From the NCBI GenBank assembly GCA_036674765.1, contig JARVKI010000097.1, positions 94,187 through 158,186 on the forward strand: 64,000 bases of DNA, written 5' to 3'. Below, in pieces: positions 11,752-23,128 of the stretch. Source of the DNA: Seiridium cupressi (lineage: Eukaryota; Ascomycota; Sordariomycetes; Amphisphaeriales; Sporocadaceae). Positions within the stretch are counted from its first letter, which is position 1, and each line of letters opens with the position of its first letter. The translations under genes and the position numbers were made by a program. The notes below the pieces were generated by a model. That model had not been told where the DNA came from. It searched no databases and saw nothing but the letters and a program-made list of their open reading frames with translations.

Positions 11752-12513
11752 TTACGCGGCGACCTTTAGTCCCTCAACTCCTTCCGCCAAACCACCATCT
11801 TCCTCGTCGCCCTCCTCAACCTTACCCACCAGTCCTCTTTCCCAGAGCTGCTTGCCCGTCAACTTCTTCTCTTCCTTGACCCTGGACTTCTTCATCTCTG
11901 CGAGCCTCTCTTCCTCTGCCTTGATCCTCTCCTCCTCCATCTCCTTCAGGAACCCCTCGCGCCACTTGATAAACGTCTCAGGGTTCACCGGCGTGCCGTG
12001 GAACTTCTTGTTCTCTTCCCGTTCCGCCGCCAGCAGCACCTCCTCGTGTTTCTTTGCCGTCTCGGCCCGCCGGTCCAAGATCAGCTGCTCTGCGTTTTCT
12101 TTCAGGGTTGTGACGAGGGTAAAGACCATAGCCATGCCTAGATTCTCCTGGATGGCTTCATCGAGACCCGAGAGCAGGGTTTCCCTGTCCGACGAGACGG
12201 AGAAATAAGGGTGTGTGATTGCGTTTTGCGGCGGAGATAAGTCCAGGTGTGGAGGTTCGTCTGGGTAAGAGTCCGGGTACCGTACGTGTAGGACCATTGT
12301 GGGAGGGTCGGCTGTGTCTGCTTCATCTTCGGGCAGGTCAAGGAGAATGGATATCCGATATTCGGTCTCGGATATGTCTAGGAAAGAGAAGATTAGTATA
12401 AGTCTAGGGAGAGTTGCCTGGTTTTTCAGAGGTGAGTGCGGCCTACCTGTGATTTCTTCCGGGAAAATAGAATCTAGGACTTCCCTCTCTTCTATCTGCT
12501 CTTCGCGCCCCAT
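11752..12513 (-). CDS. gir2: GIR2/RWDD1-type RWD-domain protein
   Basis: Cytoplasmic translation-linked protein; in yeast Gir2 partners the GTPase Rbg2 and binds Gcn1 through its RWD domain. The frame is open across the intron, but donor and acceptor at 12446 and 12378 define a 69-nt intron. Splicing gives exons 12513-12447 and 12377-11752 and a 230-residue protein in which SIFPEEIT joins DISETEYRISI. The RWD domain occupies about residues 5-115, with the typical YPDSYPDEPPHLDL turn. A charged coiled coil follows (EEERLAEMKKS). The tail KKLTGKQLWE matches the DFRP-type segment that contacts Rbg GTPases. Without splicing, a 23-residue hydrophobic insert would interrupt the RWD fold, so the spliced form is preferred. 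It is divergent from puf6. Confidence 0.87.
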   Translation of the reverse strand: MGREEQIEEREVLDSIFPEEITGRPHSPLKNQATLPRLILIFSFLDISETEYRISILLDLPEDEADTADPPTMVLHVRYPDSYPDEPPHLDLSPPQNAITHPYFSVSSDRETLLSGLDEAIQENLGMAMVFTLVTTLKENAEQLILDRRAETAKKHEEVLLAAEREENKKFHGTPVNPETFIKWREGFLKEMEEERIKAEEERLAEMKKSRVKEEKKLTGKQLWERGLVGKVEEGDEEDGGLAEGVEGLKVAA

Positions 12514-12974
12514 ACTGATCGGTGCTTTCTAGTGCTGTGAATAACCCACTGGAGTTCTATAGTGATGTTGTATAGTCGCACAGATTATAGTAACAGTGCG
12601 GGGCAGGTAATCCGAGGTCCTCAGGAGCCCCTGGTGCAAATGGACTGTGCAGATTCCCAGATGCTATCCTGCGCCCCCTTCAGTGAGAATTTATTTTCCT
12701 GATAGTATAAACTAGAATCGCGGAACTTGGGAACTTGCAGCTGGGCCAATGCAAGACATCTACATTCGCATGGCCGCAGCATTGAGAACCTCGCTGGGAA
12801 GTCATGGTGGGGTCGCCTAGAAAGGGTAAGCGCTGACTTCACCGCCCGGCAAATTCTCTAAAAATTTCGAGATTCCGCTAAACTTTTGGTACTGGAGCAG
12901 CGCTACAGAAGGCGCCTATCCGATCTGCCAGTGTAAAGGCACATCTCACTCAATTTTCAAGCCAATCTTTCACC
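12514..12974. promoter_or_regulatory. Shared divergent promoter of gir2 and puf6
   Basis: 461 bp lie between two start codons. Positions 12860-12867 read AAAAATTT, similar to the core of the RRPE element found before many ribosome-biogenesis genes. Whether one control region serves both genes cannot be told from the sequence. Confidence 0.4.
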
Positions 12975-15180
12975 ATGGCTCCCAGAGACGCTACACAGGG
13001 CAGTAAGCGGAAACTGAACGACAAGAGTAAAGACAAGTCGTTCAAGAAGCCGAAATTTGAGAAGCGACCGCCGCTGCCGCCGCCGAAGGAGGAATCCGAC
13101 AATGTAAGCGATGAGAGTAACTTCGAGGACTTCTCAGATGATCAGGAGGATGGAGGCGCTTCTCTGAGCAATGGAAAGGCCCAGAGGAATGGCAAGCAGC
13201 CCAATGGCGACAAAGCGACTGACAGCGACGGAAAAGTATTCGAGAGAGGTAAGTCTCTATCTACATGCTGCGTACCCAGTACTACAACAGGACTGACCAA
13301 GCGATGCAGGCCAAAACTCCCGCGAGTCCCATATCAAGCAGAAGCAACTGGCTCTTGAGCGCAAGGCCAACAAGCCCCTTGCCGACGAGTCACACAGAGC
13401 AAAGAAGCTATGGGAGAGGTTACGAAGGAAGTCCCATGTTCCGAAGGAGGAGAGGGCCAAGCTCGTCGAAGAACTCTTTTCCATTGTGACCGGCCGCGTG
13501 AAGGAATTCGCTCTCAAGCACGACACAGTACGAGTTGTCCAGACCGCCATCAAGTACTCGAATGTCGAGCGACGAAAGATGATTGCAAGGGAATTGAAGG
13601 GGACCTACGCTACGCTGGCGGAGAGCAAGTATGCCAAGTTTCTTATCGGGAAGCTCTTGGTGGAAGGCGACAAGGAGATTCGTGACTTGATTGTTCCCGA
13701 GTTCTATGGCAAGGTCCGAAAGATGATCAACCACCCCGAGGCGTCATGGATTCTAGATGATATCTACCGAGGCGCGGCTACCCCTGAGCAAAAGGCAATC
13801 ATGCTCAGGGAGTGGTACGGCCCCGAGTTCGCCATCTTCAGGAGTGAAGGCGGTGATCTCACTGCCGACCTCTCCAAGATCATCGAGGCGGAGCCCAGCA
13901 AGAGGATGTTCATCATCAAGTACTTGTTGGACATGACAAACCAGTTGATCCAGAAGAAGATGACTGGCTTTACGATGCTGCACGATGCCATGTTGCAGTA
14001 CTTCTTGAATGTGCAGCAAGGCGGTGATGAGCAAAAGGAGTACATTGAGATGATCAAGGAAGATGAGAATGGTGACCTTCTCAAGAACATGGCCTTCACC
14101 AAGTCTGGCGCTCGGCTTACGTGTCTGCTCCTTGCCCGCGGCACTGCAAAGGACCGGAAACAGCTTTTGAAGACTTTCAAGGATACCTTCCAGCTCATGT
14201 CGACCGACCCTTGGGGTCATCTGATTATCCTGGCCTCCTACGATCTCATTGATGACACGGTTCTGACCTCGAAATCGATATTCCCTGAATTAATAGGTAA
14301 AAATGACGGGAATGAGGGCAGCAATCTCGTCATCTTCGCCAACGATCCTCATGCACGCTTCACAATCCGCTACTTATTTGAGGGCACCTCAAAATCCTTG
14401 TTCGACGCTAGTCACGCCTATCACTTGCAAGTTCTTGAGGAGATTCACGAGATTCGGAAGACTACCAGTAAGAAGGATCCCGAGATCCGCAGGAAAGAGC
14501 TCATCACAGCTGTTTCCCCTGCGCTGCTTACTGCTATCGAGTCCGCACCATTCGATCTAGTCTCAACCTCCTTTGGGTGCCAGATGGTTACGGACATCCT
14601 CCTCTCTGGCGTTGGCGACAAGTCTGGATCTCTCACAGCCATTGCGAGCACGGCCGAGGGAGATCCAACGGCAGATGCAGACAGTGCGGAGGTCGAGGCC
14701 GAGAACGAGCCTACGGAGGGTGGCGATGAACAAGTGCCAGCTGGCTTCCATATTTCGAAGACAGCACATGGAGGGCGCTTGTTCAAGACACTCATTGCTG
14801 GCGGTCATTTCGACAAGGCAACGCGCAAAATCATACCAGTGGACCCCCCTCTGCATTTTGCAGATATCTTATATCCCATCATCAAAGATCATATCGTATC
14901 TTGGGCAACTGGGCCTAGTTCCTTTGTCCCAGTGTCTTTGCTCGAAGCTGATGACTTTTCCCACAAGGACGAGCTGAAGAAAGCATTGAAGAAGGAGAAG
15001 AAGACTCTCGAGAAGGCTGCTACTGAGGAGACACAAGAGCAGAAGGCATCTCGGGAGGCGGCCGAGGCTACTGGGGACTCGGAGAAGGCCGGCAAGAAGG
15101 CCAAGAAGTCGGCACCCAAAAAGGAAAGGGCGGTAGGCAATGCTGGCGCGAAGATATTGTTAGAGAAGTTGAAGAATTAG
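12975..15180 (+). CDS. puf6: PUF6: pumilio-repeat RNA-binding protein of 60S biogenesis
   Basis: A nucleolar Puf-family protein; yeast Puf6 acts in 60S assembly and also represses ASH1 mRNA. Exons are 12975-13248 and 13310-15180 with a 61-nt intron. The join gives FERGQNSRESHIKQKQLALE and a 714-residue product, against about 656 in yeast. The first 120 residues are basic then acidic and disordered. Puf repeats run from about residue 145 to 450, for example HDTVRVVQTAIKYSNVERRK and SKYAKFLIGKLLVEGDKEIR. The C-terminal CPL-type region includes SFGCQMVTDILLSG and HISKTAHGGRLFKTLI. The tail is Lys/Ala/Glu-rich, ending KILLEKLKN. The ATG at 12975 follows a CACC context. The gene lies in a run of ribosome and translation genes. 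Confidence 0.93.
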
Positions 15181-16462
15181 GTGAATAGATTGAGAACAAA
15201 CAGAGCGAGACGTGGTATTTTTACGCATTTCAGTCTACACCCACCTTACATATACCGATAGTGTTGAGGGAGATAATCGTGAGAAAAGCCAGAGCTCCGT
15301 GGGCGCAGCTGCGTCCCCATGAACGGCCGTCCTCACACAACATACCACTTCAGGTAGTTGAAGCCCACAGCATGTCGCAGCAAGCAGATGGTTTGTTACA
15401 CGGCATGGTGGCGATGTTGACAGGAACGACATTGTGCATTGTCCACGCGGTTGGCCGTCGCATTTCGAGACACCGCTCGCAGGCTTTGGTTCTTGGGAAA
15501 TGCGGATGATCGGCATATAAAAATGCTTACAGATTTGTATAAGTCCAATTCGAGAAAATCGCAGAACGGAAACACTGACAAGAGGAATGATCTCATGTGC
15601 GGGCGGGCGCTCGACACAGGCTTTTATTAGGGAGAGGAGGATGCCATGAGGTTGATTTGATTTGCAGTTTGCCCAGACTGACGCAATTAGCCATTGCCGA
15701 TTTTTCTTGGTAACATCAGGAGGTCCCTTGCAAACTGCAATTTGTGTTGCCTGGGTGAGGCTTGGGTGTAGGGTGCGTGCCTGGTTACATATCTACCGAC
15801 ACTATACCCCGGCATATCCTCCCTCCTGTCAGTCGTTTCTATTACAGGAAATGGCCACGACGTTCCCGACACAGCTAAGCAGTGTAGCGACATTTCTTTG
15901 AAACATTTCTCCGGAGCTTGGCAGCCGTGAATTCGGGATAATTTTGGCATAGCTTTCTGCCCCAAGCTTGAGCAGTGTTTGGCTCGTCCCAACTCGAAGC
16001 TTGTGACCTCTTTGCCCTCAGATGCAACTCTGCCACGCCTCTGGCCCTCGCACTTGCGCAACACAATTCCCTCACTAGACAACCAATCAAAATAAAAAGA
16101 GAAGGGGATAACTTGGGCGAATTCACCTGCTCCAGAGTGGTGCTAGGTCCTGGGCCCATCGAATTTTGGTTTGAGCTGCTGGAGCTGGACTGTCACGCAC
16201 GCTCTCCATCTACCACAAAAATCATTCCATCTTGCAACACCTCGATGGATTCCTATTTGCTCTTCCCACAAGAACTCCACTGTAGCTACTACTTCTGGAG
16301 CTTGTCTAACACTCATTTCGAACTTCCGCACTTGCCACCGCATTCACTCTTTGAAGGACGAACCATCATCACTCTTGCACTCCTTCACCAACACCAACAC
16401 CAAACTCGACCTCTTGCCCATTGACTGCCGCCCACATACCGGACACGACGTATGAAGACGAC
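15181..16462. other. Intergenic region puf6 to the Cys-rich membrane protein
   Basis: Nearly 1.3 kb. The left part should be the puf6 3' UTR. The part from about 16100 is C- and T-rich, as in many fungal core promoters and leaders. The frame of the next gene stays open upstream to a TTG at 16421, but no ATG occurs before 16463. No other gene is evident. Confidence 0.55.
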
Positions 16463-17809
16463 ATGATGGACTACGGAGCGCAGGAATGCCCCGTGGGTAG
16501 TAGCTACTACATTTGTGGTGGCGGACAGGGAACATTCTGGAGCGGTTGTTGCTCAACTAAGGGTTGCGCTTCTTCCGTGGGCTGTCCAGCCGATGCGGAT
16601 ATCAACATGTCCATAGCTCCAGATGATCCATGGGCTACGTCGACTACCACCACCGAGACCCCCAGGGTGACGAGCGGCGTTGGCGCTCCGGTGACCGCAG
16701 AAGGTTCGGACACGATTGAAACGGGCACAACCACTGGCACCGAGACCTTCACTGTACCAATTACTACATCCAGTACAGACGATTTCGTCACAACTTCTAT
16801 ATCCAGTGTAGACGATTCTGTCACAACTCCACCGACTACTGCTGTTTCCATCACAGTCTCCCCAACTGCTATGAGCAGCGTGAGCTCTCAACCCAACGGG
16901 ACCAATGTTGGTGGTCTTCCGCAAACAGCAACCGCTGGCATCATTACCGGTAGTACAATTGCAGCTCTGGTCATCTTCACGATCATATTCCTCCTTTACC
17001 GCCGCCACAGACAAGTCAAGCGCATGTCCTCATATAGAAACACTTTTGGGGACGACGAGAAAGATAGAAGCAGTCATTCCCAAAGTGCTGGTGGCCAAGG
17101 TAGCGGTGACGTCTTTGCACCTTTTGGAGGTAATCATCATACCTTGTCCCCTTCTCATGGAGAGGGCGCCACTGACGCTGATGCTGACGGTTCGGTTTCT
17201 TCTCATGTAGGCCGGGTAAACTCCTTCGAAGACTACCAGCCTCTGGATCCCATGCCGCCTTCGACACTCATATCCTCCAACAATCATCACAACAACCCCA
17301 AGACACTCAAAAACCGTGGTTTATCTGTTGACGATCCCTTCATCAGCCCAGTATCGCAACAAAGTACGGGCACGGCGCTTTCAGGGGAGTCAATTTGTCA
17401 TAAGAACGCCATTGTAGAGGAGAAACCTGAAAAGGATCCCGTCCAGCTCGACTCTAGACCCGTGTACTTCGAACTTGACTCGGCCGCTACTAGGGAGACC
17501 AAAGCAGCCGAGCTGCCTATACCGTCTCCAAAGACTCCAAAAACAGCGCGGGATGCGTGCCACGAGTCTAGCAGTGATAAATCCGAGTCTCCTGAACCCG
17601 GAGATTTCCCCAACGTCGTCAAGGATGCCCAGGAACAGAAACTGACACGAGTGCCGAACAGCGTTCTTACTGTAGTGTCTGTTGGGAGCAAGGGCCAGCT
17701 GCCACGATCTGGCTCCCATGAGAACCCGTCTCCTCTGCGAGCTACAATGAATCCTTCCGCCGATGATGTCAAGAGAAACCGCCATGTTGCTAGCTGGACC
17801 CATTGGTGA
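16463..17809 (+). CDS. Single-pass membrane protein with N-terminal Cys motif
   Basis: Unknown function. From the first ATG (16463) the product is 448 residues. The N-terminus carries a compact Cys cluster, QECPVGSSYYICGGG then WSGCCSTKGC and SVGCP, of a type common in Pezizomycotina membrane proteins. A Thr/Ser-rich, probably O-glycosylated stalk follows to about residue 155. A transmembrane helix GSTIAALVIFTIIFLLY (about 160-180) is followed by basic RRHRQVKR. The remaining roughly 265 residues are Ser/Pro-rich and probably cytoplasmic. The positive charge just after the helix and the glycosylated-looking stalk favour N-outside topology, although no cleavable signal peptide is visible. A surface sensor or adhesion role is possible by architecture only. 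Confidence 0.78.
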   Translation: MMDYGAQECPVGSSYYICGGGQGTFWSGCCSTKGCASSVGCPADADINMSIAPDDPWATSTTTTETPRVTSGVGAPVTAEGSDTIETGTTTGTETFTVPITTSSTDDFVTTSISSVDDSVTTPPTTAVSITVSPTAMSSVSSQPNGTNVGGLPQTATAGIITGSTIAALVIFTIIFLLYRRHRQVKRMSSYRNTFGDDEKDRSSHSQSAGGQGSGDVFAPFGGNHHTLSPSHGEGATDADADGSVSSHVGRVNSFEDYQPLDPMPPSTLISSNNHHNNPKTLKNRGLSVDDPFISPVSQQSTGTALSGESICHKNAIVEEKPEKDPVQLDSRPVYFELDSAATRETKAAELPIPSPKTPKTARDACHESSSDKSESPEPGDFPNVVKDAQEQKLTRVPNSVLTVVSVGSKGQLPRSGSHENPSPLRATMNPSADDVKRNRHVASWTHW

Positions 17810-19468
17810 TGACTGGTTGACTGGCCAGAAAATGATTGATCATGGCGTCAACCTCAATGCTGACTTGAGTGCGGTCTCGACCAAAATGCTTCGACGGCCA
17901 GACCTGGGGAAAATAGGAGTGGCGGAACTCGTGGGGCCAGTGGTTATGGCAGTGCGTTGCTTTGGGTTTGGAGTGAAGTCTCGTCTATTATGGGGGGAAG
18001 AACAGGAGAGTCCATTTTACTTGTACTCACCGGTTTACTTTTAGACACCAAGGATTCTCTGAAGGTACTGATCACGCTCACATTAATGACATGATAATGA
18101 CAATAAGCAAAGGAAGGCTTTTGCACCTGTGATCCATTGACAGAATGTAAAGATAGCAATTAAATGATGGCCCAAGTTCAAGTTCGAACATGAGTGATAT
18201 GTAGTAGTCACAATGATAGAAACATGATGTCGATGGTACTGAAAGAGAGAAAACCGAAGAGTCAAAGAGAGGAAATATGCTTATTTGTGCTTGGCAATGC
18301 GGAGAGTACGTAAACTAGTATCGTGTATACTATCATTACTTTTGGTAGTCTGCTTTAGTAGTAATGATAATAATTATTATTGTTTGCTTATTACATAACC
18401 GAAGACTAATTGGCTGAGCTTTATCAGGGTTGCAGAACTCATTGCTATCCTGGCGCTATCACTAAAGGTCCGTCCAGCGGCGAGGCTCGTGCATTTACAG
18501 TTTCGGTCGAGGTCTTCACGTGGCAATCTCGAGGTAGGCTCACTCATCATCATGGGCAGAATTGTGCTGCGACCTGCATACATAGCACATGGATGTTGCA
18601 TGAAGCGAGCAGTGATTGATTGTTCTTCAACAAATCGGAGGGAGTCCAAGGCTCCGTTTTCACTGCTCGATTGGCTACTAATTGGACGACGGTCAGTCCA
18701 GTCTTCAACCTAAGGCTGGGGATTCCCCAGCGAAGCGCTGCTTTTACAGGCCCTGCGAGGACCAAGTTGATGCCCTCGTGCGATGTGGCTGAACCTTCCC
18801 TTGCGGCGGATTGTCTCGCACCAAGTCGTCCAAGCGCCGGAAAACCATGCCTTGGATAGACCCACCCACGGAAGCCAGCTGCTTTCATGTGCAAAACCCC
18901 TTTTCTTCTGGAATCCGCCTGTGAAACCTGGCCCCAGCCCTCCGCCAACAGTCCCTTTCCCGAATTGGCCAGAAGTATTAATGGATATTTCAATTCAGCG
19001 GTTGTAGATAAGACGTGGTTCCCAATCCCAACCCCTGCCACCTCCATCTTCAGCATTTCAAGTTGAGCTCTCACAAGAACCAAAAGGGGCGTAACAAACA
19101 AGAAGGCGACCATGTATCGCACTATTCCAAAGTCGCAGTCCAAGCAGGTTTGTCTACGCCAGACTCAATCGACTTCGGTGAAAGAAGGGAATAACGCACA
19201 AGTCGCGCAAGGCGACATCGAGGCTCGCTGGGAAAGGAATCGCGAAGCGAAGCTACCGGAGACAAAATGCAAAACCAAGTACGTCCTTCTAATCAGGAGT
19301 CGATTCAAACGCCGGCTGCAAATGCTGTCTACACCATTTCATGCTATGTCGTAACGGTTCGTAAATCCCTCCTAGACGGCGTTGGGGACGTGCCCTTCAT
19401 CTTTATTCCAAGAGAGACTAGAACGAGTAAAGTCCGAGCGAGTATATACCGGGAGAGAATCACGCCGA
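17810..19468. other. Convergent 3' region between membrane protein and lrg1
   Basis: 1.66 kb between two stop codons. Around 18280-18400 is AT-rich, with TAATGATAATAATTATTATTG-like sequence. A 197-codon minus-strand frame (18550-19143) begins with a hydrophobic stretch but otherwise lacks recognisable features and is not called. Confidence 0.55.
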
Positions 19469-22400
19469 TCAGCTAGAACCGGCAGGAACGGAACTATTCT
19501 TGACCCCCCAGCCGGAGTTGCGCCACTCGCGCCGTTGGGCATTCTCGGGCACCTGGGGTGGGTCTTCGCCATCATACTGGTCTGCGTACGGCGATCGTCC
19601 ATGATCGTGGTCGTGGTTCCGCCACTTCTGGGGTGGTGTGCCTGAGTTGACTGTGTAAGGAATGCCTGGGTCTTGCACAGGGCGAACACTGCGCTCCTGG
19701 TGCCACATCGTTGGATCTGTGTCGACCCTGGTTGCCATCGGCCTCGAGTTGTCCTGCCTATTGACGAACTCCGTGTCGTATTGCCTTGGTCCACCCGCAG
19801 ACCGGTCAGCAATACGCTTGATGATCTCTTTGGTCGAGATGTCTCCATTGCCATTGAACAAAGAGGAGTCGCTCAGAACCTCCATGAGCTCGTCTGGGAC
19901 CTGTTCACAGCGTCAGCAACCATGCCGCCTATTGAGGCCATCACAACTTACCATGCACATCTCCTCGTTCCACTGGATGAGTTCCTCGACACAAGCCACG
20001 GCAGTCATGGGCTCGTCCGAGAAACTGGGACTGCTTTGGCTGCAATACAGGATGTTTGGTGCCATGACACGGGCGAGGTTGTGCACATCCATGCGTGACC
20101 CCGTATCTTCGTCGACTTGGTGGAAGGTTGCAACCCATTTCAAGAAGCTAAACAGAACTTCCAGCGTGTCTCTTTGGATCTTTGGGAGCAAGCAGCATGC
20201 CAGGTGTAAGCAGTGCCGCCTCTTCTCGTCATCTCTAATCTTGGTGGCAGCAATCCAGAGCCGATAAAGCTTTTGAGTCATGAGAGGGTCAGGCAGTTCT
20301 CGCAAATATCGTTTCAGCAAAGCTGCAAGCTGATGAGGCGACTCATCGTTCCACCGGATTGCATCGCAGCCGTCCCTGTCGACCGCAGCGACTTGCTCTG
20401 TCAACCTCTTGATATTTCCGTTCTTTCGAAACACACCCTCTACCGAGAGATCCTTGTTCTTCAGCGCTGTGATTGTGTCTTCGATCATGGCAGGGATTCG
20501 AAGGGCGCCAGGGCCCACACCATCTGTGGAATCGGCACCGTCTCTCTCAATGATGAGCTCTAGAGGAACGCCAAACACGCCTTTCTTCTTAATGTTCTTG
20601 CGGTTGTCCTTGCCTGCGAAGGCCTTGCCAAACTTGTTCCAGAAGGTTGACTGTTTTCTCGCCTCGATCAACGAAAGCAAATCATCGAGAGTGAATTCTG
20701 GGTCCAGCATGGGCTGCATGGTAAGGACAGCGACGTGACGCACAATGAAATATTCTAGGCCGGAGAGTTCTGAAAAGAACTTGCGTCCTATCCTCTGTGG
20801 AGACGGTTCCGGATTCCTTTTAAGCTCCTCGCCTCTTCCATCAGATTGCGACCTTTGGTGACCAGCCCCAAATGTCGGATGCGTAGCCGGTGAGCGGAAT
20901 AGCTCTTGACGCGAGTTCCTGCTATATGCGCTGGGCTGTTTTTCCTTCGCTTGCTCAGCAGCAACAATGCGCGGAATGTCGTCCAGAGTCAGAGCGTCCT
21001 GGTGGCCAAAGTATTGCTCAGTCGACCCACCAAGGCCGGCTTCGCGGTCCTCATCGATTTGCATCTCCCGGTCCCTGTAGCCGCCGCTGTCGGTGCCGAG
21101 ACCTCCGGGGCCGTCCATTATCCTAGATGTTCGTGCTTTCCTAAGACTGGAGGAGAGGTGCTTGTCAAGACGTGTGCTCCTTAGCCTGCGCACATCGTTG
21201 AGAGTGCTCTCATAGGACGACTCTCTCTGATGACGGTCCCGTTCGATGCCTGCATAGGACTTGGAACGAGAATCTGATGTCAACATTGGGACGCCTCTAT
21301 CGGCCGAAAGTCGATTGCCATTCCGCGCATCGTTGCCATCGGCATCATCGCCCGCAGGAGGTATAGCACCGCTCTTCCGGAGTTGACCCAACAGCCTGGC
21401 CAGGGCGACTTTGAGAAGGAAGATATACTGCTGGAGTCTCGAGATGCGCTCAAACGGCTGGCTCGTTTCTCCTCCGATTTGCTGAGTGCATGGCGTACAG
21501 AGTATTCGGAGATCTCTCTGCAGCTGTGCATTTTCTAATTGTTCGCCCATTTCCAGACCACATTCGCCGCAGACGACACAAGTCGGATGCCATCGCTTGT
21601 CCCCATTCAAAGCACACTCACTCTCGATGGGCCGACGGCATGCTGTGCAGTGATCCGAGTCGTTGGCCGACAGCGTAGCCATACCCACACTGATCTGCAG
21701 TGTATTGTCTTCGTTCTTTGTGGATTCTATCACGCTCAGGTCATCTAGAAATTGATAAAGAGCGTCCTGCGAGTTGTGCTCTCTCTCGATCTTGAGAGCC
21801 CCCTGCAGGCAGATCCGGATCAGAAGCTTCAGATAATGAGCAAGACCTGTTACCAAAGATAGCAACTCTTGAGTGACACCGAGTTGTCGAACACCGCCTT
21901 CTTGGGTCTTGGAAAGAAGGGAGAAGAATGATACAATCTTCTTGCAAAGGAGCTTGGCCTCCCTGCTGTAGGATAAACCTGGTAATAAGTTAGTAAAGTC
22001 ATTGCCACGATCAAGAAGTCCACGTACCTTTCATGTCGACTTTCTTCATGTGCTCGTCCAGCTTGTCTGCAGCTTGAAACAGAACGTCCACATGCAAGAT
22101 GAACTTCTTGGCTGTTAAAATTCCATCGATGAAGGCGCCATTGCTCACGTGCAGCAGCATATCGGAGATGCAGGCTGCGGAAGACTCCTCGAACGCTGAA
22201 AGGACACTCCAAATGCGATACACCTTCTCTTCCATCTTCTCCTCCTCAGTCCGAACCAGCTCACGACCCTCTTCGTCGAGCTCCTCGGGCGGGTCATTGT
22301 CGTCATCGGCTGATGTAAGACGGACATTCCAGAACTTGTGAATCATGTAACATTCGGGGTGCCAGTGCTGGTTCTGGCCATTGCGGAAGATCTCGACAAA

Positions 22401-23128
22401 TTGCTTAAGAATGGCGGTATGGCAGCCATTACATCGTTGAGCAAACTGGGTCGAGTAGTGGTAGCGGCAGTAGACGTTGCCATCGTGCTCATAGTAGCTA
22501 TCCTGAGCGCCGAAGACCGTCGAGCACAGCGAGCAAGTGAAGTGATCCACGTGATACTTGCGGTCGAGCGCAGTGATATATGATCCTCGCAACGCACCCC
22601 CGCATTGGTAGCAGAGCAATCCTAGCCGTCGAAAGTAGTCAGTCTCGCATAACGGGTACTGGCCCCCGCCGTCTTCGTCCTCTGCTGGAAAGAACTTGGA
22701 TGCTACTATCGAGCCGCAATCCTGATGGGGGGATGGTTGTCAGTGACGCCTCCAACGGTAACCAGTGCAAAGGGATAGCTTACGCGACACTTGAAGCAGT
22801 CCAGGTGGAATGTCCCGTCCAGAGCCCGCACGAACTGTCCTGTCAAGGGCTCGCCGCACTTGTGACATATGCGAAGCTGCCCACTCGTGGTCCGGCCGCG
22901 ACCTCTGGAGCGGTTTCGTTCGCTGCTCTTTCTCGGGTCGTTGGTGCTAGCTGAGCTCAGGGCCGGCGACGCCTCCCTCGCGGGCGGGCGAGTGGGCGGC
23001 GGAAAGGCTCCATTCTGATACGCCGGGCTGGGAGTCATGTTTGGTCGTTCGCGATCGAGTTGGTAGGCTCCGTCGTTGCCATGGGCAGGGTCCCCTCCTC
23101 CCAGACCGCCTCCGTAATCTGGGCCCAT
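19469..23128 (-). CDS. lrg1: LRG1-type LIM-domain Rho GTPase-activating protein
   Basis: A GTPase-activating protein for Rho1-type GTPases, controlling cell-wall synthesis and hyphal tip growth; it acts at the tip cortex. Exons are 23128-22784, 22721-22028, 21978-19952 and 19900-19469, with introns of 62, 49 and 51 nt, giving about 1165 residues. Three LIM zinc-finger domains are visible: CHKCGEPLTG from residue 88, CYQCGGALRG from 152, and CTACRRPIES from about 457. The RhoGAP domain spans about 818-1022 and has the arginine-finger motif GVFRKNG near 861 and later RVMAPNILY. A disordered region lies between LIM3 and RhoGAP, and the last exon is disordered and polar. Three LIM domains plus RhoGAP match Lrg1 better than Rga1/Rga2, which have two. 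Confidence 0.92.

Noticed and set aside
16421..16462. TTG start for the Cys-rich membrane protein
   Set aside because: A nuclear fungal gene should start with ATG; the first in-frame ATG is 16463.
18550..19143. 197-codon minus-strand frame between convergent genes
   Set aside because: It starts with a hydrophobic stretch, but the rest lacks motif or compositional support; it lies in a 3' flanking region.
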